5,996 nucleotides of DNA from Flavobacteriales bacterium (GTDB lineage Bacteria; Bacteroidota; Bacteroidia; Flavobacteriales_D; Crocinitomicaceae): positions 1 to 5,996 of the forward strand of contig JABJEE010000224.1 in assembly GCA_018665005.1 (NCBI GenBank), written 5' to 3'. The notes under the pieces were generated by a model that ran no database searches, had not been told where the DNA came from, and saw only the letters and a list, made by a program, of their open reading frames with translations. Below, in pieces: positions 1-5,996 of this stretch. Position 1 is the first letter of the stretch. Each line of letters starts with the position of its first letter. Both the position numbers and the translations under genes were made by a program.

Positions 1-24
1 AATTACCGTGGATGGTATTATTAA
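1..24 (+). CDS. possible 3' end of an upstream gene, product unknown
   Basis: Reading from base 1 gives NYRGWYY followed by a TAA stop at 22-24. A strong rho-independent terminator begins 13 bases later, which is the usual layout for the end of a gene, and this frame gives an aromatic tail plausible for a Bacteroidota protein. Seven residues are too few to identify a family. The alternative is that the segment is untranslated: a second frame stays open until about position 108, but it runs through the terminator and so is unlikely to be coding. Confidence 0.3.
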   Translation, partial: NYRGWYY

Positions 25-37
25 TCTAAAGAAACAG

Positions 38-69
38 AAAAGACCTTCAGCTTTGAGGGTCCTTTTTTT
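38..69 (+). terminator. rho-independent terminator, possibly bidirectional
   Basis: Bases 42-49 (GACCTTCA) pair with 54-61 (TGAGGGTC) in an 8-bp stem with one G-T wobble and the 4-base loop GCTT. The stem is followed by a run of seven T (63-69) and preceded by four A (38-41). On the plus strand it would end the gene left of the window. Read on the minus strand, the same hairpin is followed by TTTTCTGTTTC, a weaker but plausible T tract. It could therefore also stop leftward transcripts from the large genes, since no other hairpin with a T run was noticed downstream of their end. Confidence 0.85.
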
Positions 70-86
70 ATTTGAACATATTATTG
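53..86 (+). promoter_or_regulatory. weak candidate Bacteroidota-type promoter for the small gene
   Basis: Bacteroidota housekeeping promoters have a TTG element near -33 and TAnnTTTG near -7, with roughly 17-23 bases between. Here TTG at 53-55 is followed after 23 bases by TATTATTG (79-86), which differs from the -7 consensus at one position. Transcription would start near 93, leaving a short leader before the ATG at 115. The -33 element would lie inside the terminator hairpin of the preceding gene. The spacing is at the upper limit and the region is A/T rich, so a chance match is quite possible. Confidence 0.25.
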
Positions 87-114
87 AAAACAAGTGTTTC
101 AAATAAAAAAGAGT

Positions 115-288
115 ATGGGATTCTTCACAAGAAAAAGTAAAAAGGAAAAGCTCAACGAGCAATACAAGAAAAAATTAGAGCAGGCTTATAAAATGTCTAC
201 AAGTAATCGAACAGAAAGCGATCGTTTGACCGCTGAAGCCAACGATATACTTGAAGAGATAAAAAAACTTGAAGAGACTGAAGCCTAG
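115..288 (+). CDS. Lacal_2735 family small charged protein (57 aa)
   Basis: The function is unknown. The protein is short, lysine- and glutamate-rich, without a signal peptide or membrane segment, and probably mostly helical and cytoplasmic. The pattern MGFFTRKSKKEKL, then a Lys-rich helix, then 'KMSTSNRTESDRL' and 'AEANDILEEIKKLE' matches my recollection of the flavobacterial Lacal_2735 family, whose members are about 55-60 residues and start with a short hydrophobic-basic segment such as MFGLFKKK. For that reason I start at the ATG at 115 and not at the in-frame GTG at 94, which would add seven residues unlike the family. The 15 bases before the ATG are A-rich with no strong Shine-Dalgarno motif. 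It sits 45 bases after a terminator, so it is probably a single-gene transcript. Its TAG stop overlaps the stop of the convergent lipoprotein gene; the two coding regions share four bases. Nothing links it functionally to the large genes. Confidence 0.8.
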   Translation: MGFFTRKSKKEKLNEQYKKKLEQAYKMSTSNRTESDRLTAEANDILEEIKKLEETEA

Positions 289-3200
289 TCCTCCTTCCAG
301 TCGTCCCCTTTCGCTTTTGTATATGGAATGATTCCGTCCAGCTTTTTCTCAACCGCTTTGAGGTATGATATGACTTGACTCAATTTTGTTTTAAGTTCTT
401 TGTATTGCTTCTCGGCAATATTTTTGTTAACCCTATGCGTATTGGTTACGCCAGTAGTGTTTTGATACAGCTGATACCCCACCATTCCTAATCTTCCTGA
501 AATACTCGGCACCGTCTCAAAATCTCTTGAAGACCTGGCATTGTCACCCCACATCATCACCTCAAGGTTTTTATAGGTCACTTTCATACTTCGAATCGTT
601 TCCATTAAGTCTAAATCGGTATTCGGATAACCCAACAAAGCCTTTTCGATAATATCAACCTTTTCCTTTGTTTCTTTCATCACCTTTTCGGTTCCACTAA
701 CTTGTCGATTTAATTCAGCTACTTCGGCTCTAAACGCTTTTAGTTCTTCTGGGTTTTTTGCAATCAATGTTTGATTGTTTAGTCCTTTTACAGTAAAGGT
801 TTTCTTATCAATTAATAATTCTGATTTCCCATCCTTAATGAGGATAATACTTACCGAATATTCTCCTGGAGTAACAAGAAACCCACTTCCTCCTGAACCT
901 ATTGGGTTGGTATTGTTGGTTCTTAAATTCCAGGTTTGCCGTACTATACCTTTAGATGGAGATGATTTCATTCTTCGAATTTCATTTCCAGAAGCATCAA
1001 ATACCTTCCAAATAAGCTGAGCTTTTTCCTCAAGATCCTCTGCACGAATTTCCTCAAATGAAGGATAAAATACATCCTCACCATTCTTTTCGAGTTCTTT
1101 CTCTTTTTTCTGACGTTTTGACTTTAGAGACTGACCAACATCATTCAAATACAAACTAAATGTTGCCCCAAAAGCTGGGTTTTTAGCTGACCAAAGACTA
1201 TGCCCTTGCGAACCTGTACCTCTGCTACCTAGCGGAGTTGAAGGAATATACAATAAAGCATCTTTAACATCAAACAAGTGTGCTCTTTTACCGAGAACAT
1301 CAGTAGCTACTGTTCTTAAAGGTGCATAATTGTCCAAAACATAAAAACCACGGCCAAATGTCCCTGCAACCAAATCGTTTTCTCTTTGCTGAATATCCAA
1401 GTCATAAACAGCAATGGTTGGCAGTCCACTGAGTTTTGTCCAACTCTCTCCCCTATCAACAGAGAAAAATGCACCGAATTCTGTCCCTACGAAAAGTAAA
1501 TCTGGATTGATATGATCTTGCTTGATGCAATATACATTTCCTCTTTCAGGAAGATTAGCCGATATCGATTCCCAAGATTTACCTTGATTGGTTGATCGGA
1601 GTAAATACGGCGTAAAATCACCATCACGTTGACTGTTAAAAGCAACAAACACCTCATTTTCATCATGCAAGGATGCGGTAAGCATATTGACCTTTGTTCT
1701 TTCCGGAATTCCTTTAATGTTATCGATTCTCGACCAAGATTTACCATCATCTTTTGTGACCTGAATCAATCCATCATCTGTTCCTGCATATAATAGACCT
1801 TGCTTTATTGGAGACTCGTCCAAGGCCACAATATTGCCATAAATGGTTGTTGATTTATTTTTCATAACCGCATCCATACTCCAAACCTGTCCCATTACGG
1901 GAAGCTTGTTTCGATCCAATTGTCTGGACAAGTCAGGAGAAATAGTGGACCAGTCATCACCTCGATTTGTAGACTTAAATAATTTGTTTGCAGCAAAATA
2001 AATCGTCGATGCATTGTGACGAGAAACCAAAAGTGGTGAATCCCAATTCCAACGATACGCAGGATCTCCATCACCCGGCATTGGTTGAATAGGTACTTTT
2101 TCCCCAGAAGCTTTATCGTAACGAACAAGCCATCCGTACTGAGCTTGAGCATAGGTAATATTTGGATTTCCCCAATCGGTAGCGGATTCAAAACCATCTC
2201 CACCGTTCGTTATAAACCAATCAGAATTTAGAATACCAGAAGCATTTAAAGTCGCAGAAGGTCCTCCCATTGAATTATTATCTTGAGTACCACCATAAAT
2301 ATTATAAAAAGGGTAATCATTATCCGTTGCCACCTTGTAGAACTGAATAATAGGAAGATTTGCGTGATAACGCCATTCCTTGGCATGTGTATACGTTTCA
2401 TAAACGCCACCATCACATCCAACGATCCAATGATTAGTATTGGAAGGGTCTATCCATATACAATGATTGTCGACATGCTTGCCCTTTTCTCCTGTTCTTT
2501 TAAAGTTTTTCCCTCCATCTTCTGAATGATGCAGATATGTATTCATTGAAAATACCTTATCGACATCTAAAGGGTCACAAAATATTTCTTGATAATAATT
2601 ACCGCTTGTGGAGTAACTGCTTTGTTTACTCCAGTTTTCTCCCTTATTTGATGATTTATAAAATCCGTTTTTACCATATCTTGCCTCTACAATGGCATAA
2701 ACCACATTCGGATCAACTGGAGAAACAGCCATTCCTATTCGCCCCATATATCCTGCAGGTAACCCTTTGTTTATTTCTCTCCAGGTTTCTCCACCATCTG
2801 TAGATTTATAAACTCCTGATTCTGGACCGCCACTAATAAAGGTCCATTCTCTTCTTCTACGCTGATGCGCAGAAGCATAAAGAATATTTGGATTGGATGG
2901 ATCGATATGAACCTCAGCAACTCCCGTATGCTCCGATATATCTAGCGTGCGTTTCCAAGTCTCTCCTCCATCTGAAGATTTGTAAACACCTCTTTCACCT
3001 CCATTGCTCCATAATGGACCATATGCAGCTACCCAAAGTGTATTTTCATCGTTGGGATGGATCACAATACTACCAATGTGCTCACTACTTTTAAGCCCCA
3101 TATTTTTAAATGACTTTCCTCCGTCCATAGATTTATAAACACCGTCTCCGTATGAAACTGAACGTTGATTGTTATTTTCGCCAGTCCCCACCCATACCGT

Positions 3201-3500
3201 ATTCTGATTGGAGGGAGCTATTTTCACACAACCTACAGAGTAAGAGCTGTATGAATCAAATATGGGTTTAAAAGTAATCCCATGATTTTGAGTTTTCCAG
3301 AGACCTCCTGATGCTGTTGCCACAAACCATGTATCGGTATTAGAAGGATGAATAGCCAGATCAGATACCCTACCGGATGTCAAAGCAGGCCCAACAAGTC
3401 TAAACTTTAAATTTGACACCGTGCTCGATTCTATTGAGTTCTTTTCCTGTGCACAAGCACTTAAGGCAACCGTAAAAAATAAAAGACTTAAAAATTTCAT
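285..3500 (-). CDS. tandem Asp-box (BNR/VPS10-sortilin type) beta-propeller lipoprotein, 1071 aa
   Basis: This is an exported lipoprotein of the family usually labelled 'glycosyl hydrolase', 'BNR/WD40-like repeat protein' or 'sortilin/VPS10 N-terminal domain protein'. The biochemical role is unproven. Residues 1-15 form a signal peptide ending in the lipobox LSAC, with Cys16 as the lipidated residue. Residues ~30-380 form a first propeller with Asp-boxes near 69, 123, 174, 232, 282, 325 and a degenerate one at 368, about one per 50 residues, which suggests seven blades. Residues ~385-730 form a second propeller with Asp-boxes near 509, 581, 635 and 679. Family hallmarks are HVDNH (342-346), CDGG (362-365), GGTQDN (403-408), GGDG (433-436), TDDGLIQV (574-581) and GTFGRGFYVLD (713-723). 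Residues ~775-905 look like a beta-sandwich with a charged insertion (~792-828), and ~910-1056 is helical, probably coiled coil. Length and domain order are normal for the family. The start is set by the signal peptide; no Shine-Dalgarno motif precedes it. It lies 48 bases downstream of the T9SS-propeller gene on the same strand, so co-transcription is likely. The two tandem propellers recall GH74 xyloglucanases, but I cannot identify catalytic acids. Confidence 0.9.
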   Translation of the reverse strand: MKFLSLLFFTVALSACAQEKNSIESSTVSNLKFRLVGPALTSGRVSDLAIHPSNTDTWFVATASGGLWKTQNHGITFKPIFDSYSSYSVGCVKIAPSNQNTVWVGTGENNNQRSVSYGDGVYKSMDGGKSFKNMGLKSSEHIGSIVIHPNDENTLWVAAYGPLWSNGGERGVYKSSDGGETWKRTLDISEHTGVAEVHIDPSNPNILYASAHQRRRREWTFISGGPESGVYKSTDGGETWREINKGLPAGYMGRIGMAVSPVDPNVVYAIVEARYGKNGFYKSSNKGENWSKQSSYSTSGNYYQEIFCDPLDVDKVFSMNTYLHHSEDGGKNFKRTGEKGKHVDNHCIWIDPSNTNHWIVGCDGGVYETYTHAKEWRYHANLPIIQFYKVATDNDYPFYNIYGGTQDNNSMGGPSATLNASGILNSDWFITNGGDGFESATDWGNPNITYAQAQYGWLVRYDKASGEKVPIQPMPGDGDPAYRWNWDSPLLVSRHNASTIYFAANKLFKSTNRGDDWSTISPDLSRQLDRNKLPVMGQVWSMDAVMKNKSTTIYGNIVALDESPIKQGLLYAGTDDGLIQVTKDDGKSWSRIDNIKGIPERTKVNMLTASLHDENEVFVAFNSQRDGDFTPYLLRSTNQGKSWESISANLPERGNVYCIKQDHINPDLLFVGTEFGAFFSVDRGESWTKLSGLPTIAVYDLDIQQRENDLVAGTFGRGFYVLDNYAPLRTVATDVLGKRAHLFDVKDALLYIPSTPLGSRGTGSQGHSLWSAKNPAFGATFSLYLNDVGQSLKSKRQKKEKELEKNGEDVFYPSFEEIRAEDLEEKAQLIWKVFDASGNEIRRMKSSPSKGIVRQTWNLRTNNTNPIGSGGSGFLVTPGEYSVSIILIKDGKSELLIDKKTFTVKGLNNQTLIAKNPEELKAFRAEVAELNRQVSGTEKVMKETKEKVDIIEKALLGYPNTDLDLMETIRSMKVTYKNLEVMMWGDNARSSRDFETVPSISGRLGMVGYQLYQNTTGVTNTHRVNKNIAEKQYKELKTKLSQVISYLKAVEKKLDGIIPYTKAKGDDWKED

Positions 3501-3501
3501 G

Positions 3502-3550
3502 TGATGAATTGAATTTGACTATAAATAAATAAGATTGATGAATTAGATTT
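3502..3550. repeat. imperfect 15-base direct repeat in the spacer between the two large genes
   Basis: TGATGAATTGAATTT (3502-3516) recurs as TGATGAATTAGATTT (3536-3550), identical at 13 of 15 positions, with starts 34 bases apart. The second copy runs two bases into the end of the upstream gene. The 48-base spacer (3501-3548) is very A/T rich and shows no hairpin with a T run and no recognisable TTG/TAnnTTTG promoter on the minus strand, which fits read-through transcription. The repeat could be a binding site or duplication scar, but in such A/T-rich sequence it may be chance. Confidence 0.3.
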
Positions 3551-5996
3551 AATGGATTGTGATTTTTTCCAAATATGTTTTTGTGCCATCACTGACATGA
3601 ACAACATATATTCCTTGGCTTACACTGAGTTCTACAAGTTGTTTTTGTGAGGTCAAATGAGCATTCCAAACGATTCGTCCATCAGGAGATACAATTTTGA
3701 TAAAAGGATTTTTTAATTCATGAGAAATAGTAAAGGAGCCTTGATTTGGGTTTGGATAAACTGTAAATGGTAAATCCAATTGATCAACACCACTGAGCTG
3801 ACCTGAAACATTGATATTATCCATATAGAAATTATTACCCCAACCATTTATCCCCACAAATCGTATGGCCACATTTTGCCCTACATAGGCATCTAAATCA
3901 ACAAAGTTGTCAACCGACCAATCTGCGCAATCTTGAGGATACCATTCGTCATTGGTACTCGGAACCGTTATTAAATCATCTCCAAAGGCATAAAACAAAG
4001 TGTCGTATGTTTCCCAACAATCACTACTGGCGTCAACCCTAAACCCATCCTCATAAGATCCTCCCCACTTTGTATAAGCATAATCAAATTCAAGATAAGC
4101 GCTAATTGCATTGGTCAAATCAATTTTCGGTGTCATCAGTTCAGCTTCATCACCAACCTGATTAATTGAGAAGTGATCAATAAAGACACAATTCGTAGGA
4201 TCACAATCCGGTCCGTTTTCCGTGTAAAATGGTGACCATCCATAAGAATTATTGGCATTATACTGCGTCCAAAAATTTGTAATACCCAATTCGAAATCTT
4301 CAATTACGTCCAATGATTCAAGTGTTTCTTCAAACTCTATAAACATAGAATAAGATTGTGTACTTGTTCCAAAATCATCTGTTACCGTTAGTGAAACATC
4401 ATAAAATCCGGGAGAATCATATTGGACAATTGGATTTTGATCATTTGAAGAAGATGGAGTCCCTCCTGTAAAGGTCCAAGACCAAGTTGGATTCATCGAT
4501 GACAATACTGAATTATCGATATACTGAACCTGATTATCCAGACAAGAAACTTTGAACTTATCGGCTGCAATTTGAGCCATTGGCTCTGAATTTTCATACA
4601 ACTCTACCTCATACACACTCCTATTTGTAGCATTTCTAAGTAATCTATCCTTGTATTTAATGACTAACTTGGTTGACATAGAACTTAAAGGCAAATTATT
4701 GTTAAAGAGAGCCCATTCATTCATTGAGTTGTTCCTGTAATAAACGGTTCGCCTAGTACCAATATAGACTCCACCGTCTGTTCCTTTCTGATGCTCGATA
4801 TTCGTTATGACCTCTCCATCTAGAGATGAACTAGAATAATTAACCCAATTAGCACCTCCATCTGTTGATTTAAATATCATTCGGTTATTCAAGTTCGTAT
4901 TTCCATATTGAGAAGTTCTTGCTGCCCAAACCACATTTTCATCACTGGCACTTACCGCAATATCAAAAGGCACCCATTCCTGTCCATTTAAAAGTGATGC
5001 AGGTGGTGTAACGTCTGTCCATGAGGCCCCTCCATCTCCAGTTCTCCATATTTTTTTTGCCCCCCACCAGCTTTCATAGGTAGCCAAATACATTACTTCT
5101 ATGTTGGCACGAGACAATTCAATATTCATAACGCGATCATCGAATGCATAAACCAAATCATAAGACATTCCATTGTCTTCCGTTTTGATAAGGTTTGTTC
5201 CTCGTCCTAGATAAATGTGTTTATTGTTTCTTGGATCCCATTCCATAGTGGATGATTCTCCAAAAATGTAGGATGCATTGGGAAGAGAATCAAATTGAAA
5301 TCCATTGATATTAATTGTTCTGTCTCCAGAAAGGTATCTTCCTTCGTAGTCATCATAAGCAATACGGTCATCGCCAAAATTCACAAAACCACGAACACCA
5401 TCACCCCCACCTGTGCAAATCCAATCATTAATATAGGTATTATTATCCTTGAGTAATGTTCCATTATGATAACAACCACCGAGCATGACATCACTTTGTG
5501 GACTTGCGCCAAAACCCCAAAAGTCTGTCCCTTCAATTCCCACCATTGACTTATCCATGTGAGCACCGCCATCAGTCGACTTAAAGATACCTCCATCACA
5601 GGCAATCCAAAGCTCCGTTCCAAAAAAACGAATGTCATGAATATCTGCATGAACATATTCATCAAGTGCAGGTTCTGACCATTTTGCAGGACAAATCCAA
5701 GTAATACCACCATCCTCAGAAATCCAATGATTTACGCCACCTAAGTGCAATTTTAATGGATTTATTGGATCAACAGCAAGACCAACATCATAATAGTATT
5801 GTCCACCATCATCTTCACCTTCCTTGTCCCATCCCATCATATTAATGTTGGAAAGTGACGGCGGTCCAGCCGGTTGAGTGCCACAGCACTGAAAAGTCCA
5901 AGAAGCGCCCTGATCTGAAGATAAATAAATGCCATAGGTTCCACTTCCTCCATTCGCTGATCCTGTTGCATTCGCGTAAATTAAATTTGGATCCGC
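3549..5996 (-). CDS. T9SS-secreted Asp-box propeller protein with PKD and jelly-roll domains, 5' end outside window
   Basis: This is a large secreted protein of unknown ligand, of which the last 815 residues are visible (numbered here from the window edge). The frame stays open to the edge, and the 52 residues before the first ATG (5838-5840) include a good Asp-box, SSDQGASW (26-33), so that ATG is internal and the signal peptide lies beyond the window. Asp-boxes are near 26, 92, 139 (degenerate), 271, 318 and 376, giving a BNR/VPS10-type propeller to about residue 450. It has HADIH (116-120), CDGG (133-136) and GGDG (197-200), in the same order as the neighbouring lipoprotein. A PKD domain follows (~483-554; WSWTFTGG and GFYDVSLTVTD are typical). 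Next is a jelly-roll or MAM-like domain (~566-732) that starts at EDFELG and ends at NNFYMDNINVSG, a type common in T9SS cargo. Residues ~742-815 are a type A sorting domain: VYPNPNQGSFTI, then GIYVVHV, ending in LEKITIH. It should cross the outer membrane by T9SS, where the sorting domain is removed and the protein is released or attached to surface lipopolysaccharide. It is the upstream member of a probable operon with the lipoprotein gene. Confidence 0.9.
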   Translation of the reverse strand, partial: ADPNLIYANATGSANGGSGTYGIYLSSDQGASWTFQCCGTQPAGPPSLSNINMMGWDKEGEDDGGQYYYDVGLAVDPINPLKLHLGGVNHWISEDGGITWICPAKWSEPALDEYVHADIHDIRFFGTELWIACDGGIFKSTDGGAHMDKSMVGIEGTDFWGFGASPQSDVMLGGCYHNGTLLKDNNTYINDWICTGGGDGVRGFVNFGDDRIAYDDYEGRYLSGDRTININGFQFDSLPNASYIFGESSTMEWDPRNNKHIYLGRGTNLIKTEDNGMSYDLVYAFDDRVMNIELSRANIEVMYLATYESWWGAKKIWRTGDGGASWTDVTPPASLLNGQEWVPFDIAVSASDENVVWAARTSQYGNTNLNNRMIFKSTDGGANWVNYSSSSLDGEVITNIEHQKGTDGGVYIGTRRTVYYRNNSMNEWALFNNNLPLSSMSTKLVIKYKDRLLRNATNRSVYEVELYENSEPMAQIAADKFKVSCLDNQVQYIDNSVLSSMNPTWSWTFTGGTPSSSNDQNPIVQYDSPGFYDVSLTVTDDFGTSTQSYSMFIEFEETLESLDVIEDFELGITNFWTQYNANNSYGWSPFYTENGPDCDPTNCVFIDHFSINQVGDEAELMTPKIDLTNAISAYLEFDYAYTKWGGSYEDGFRVDASSDCWETYDTLFYAFGDDLITVPSTNDEWYPQDCADWSVDNFVDLDAYVGQNVAIRFVGINGWGNNFYMDNINVSGQLSGVDQLDLPFTVYPNPNQGSFTISHELKNPFIKIVSPDGRIVWNAHLTSQKQLVELSVSQGIYVVHVSDGTKTYLEKITIH

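Noticed and set aside
94..114. GTG at 94 as the start of the small gene.
   Set aside because: It adds MFQIKKS before a segment that matches the family's usual N-terminus. The ATG at 115 gives the expected length and is preceded by an A-rich stretch typical of Bacteroidota starts.
1487..2203. Minus-strand open frames at 1487-1750 and 1895-2203 (87 and 102 residues).
   Set aside because: They are out-of-frame readings within the lipoprotein gene with odd hydrophobic and Met/Ile-rich composition. The main frame is continuous, so there is no frameshift to explain.
775..3094. Open frames of 68-88 residues on the plus strand inside the lipoprotein gene (775-1020, 2283-2525, 2537-2803, 2888-3094).
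   Set aside because: They lie wholly antisense to a gene with clear protein homology, show no family resemblance or signal, and have no plausible start context. They are shadows of the real gene.
2790..3142. Recurrent plus-strand motif of the type CC(A/T)CCATCTG(T/A)AGATTT(A/G)TAAAC, for example near 2791, 2967 and 3119, with weaker copies elsewhere.
   Set aside because: These are the reverse complement of Asp-box codons (YKSxDGG) in successive propeller blades. They fall at the blade period of about 150 bases and drift at third codon positions, so they are protein repeats and not a CRISPR array or mobile repeat.
3441..3500. A surface-export signal after the lipidated cysteine of the lipoprotein.
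   Set aside because: The residues after Cys16 are AQEKNS, with only one acidic residue. Known Bacteroidota lipoprotein export signals are richer in Asp/Glu, so surface exposure cannot be claimed from this segment.
5381..5713. A 110-residue minus-strand open frame inside the T9SS protein gene.
   Set aside because: It is out of frame with a continuous propeller-coding frame and resembles no protein I recognise.

Overview
The window looks like a piece of a low-GC chromosome from the phylum Bacteroidota, most likely a member of the Flavobacteriia or a close marine relative. Three things point there. A small gene at the left belongs to a family I know only from flavobacteria (Lacal_2735). The protein at the right ends in a type A C-terminal sorting domain of the type IX secretion system (T9SS), which is confined to this phylum. 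Start codons are preceded by A/T-rich sequence without a clear Shine-Dalgarno motif.

Layout from left to right. Positions 1-24 may be the last codons of a plus-strand gene outside the window, followed by a clear rho-independent terminator (38-69). A 57-residue, highly charged plus-strand protein (115-288) follows. Its stop codon overlaps that of a convergent minus-strand gene at the palindrome CTAG. That gene (285-3500) encodes a 1071-residue lipoprotein made of two tandem Asp-box (BNR / VPS10-sortilin type) beta-propellers, a beta-sandwich domain and a C-terminal helical domain. After a 48-base spacer lies a second minus-strand gene (3549-5996), whose 5' end is cut off by the window edge. 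It encodes another Asp-box propeller, then a PKD domain, a jelly-roll (MAM-like) domain and a T9SS sorting domain.

The two large genes lie head to tail and are probably co-transcribed, with the T9SS protein first. Both carry the same ordered set of propeller motifs (HxDxH, CDGG, GGDG), so part of their propellers is homologous. One product should be lipid-anchored and the other secreted through T9SS, so the pair may form two differently placed surface proteins that bind the same kind of ligand. The substrate or ligand cannot be read from the sequence. Annotation of such proteins as glycosyl hydrolases rests on fold and not on recognised catalytic residues.

I see no RNA genes, mobile elements, CRISPR arrays or phage genes. 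The only non-coding stretches are about 25-114 and 3501-3548, and coding density is otherwise complete. Nothing here amounts to a clearly new system. The most notable points are the paired propellers with different export routes, a motif change in the second propeller, and the tightly overlapping convergent gene ends.
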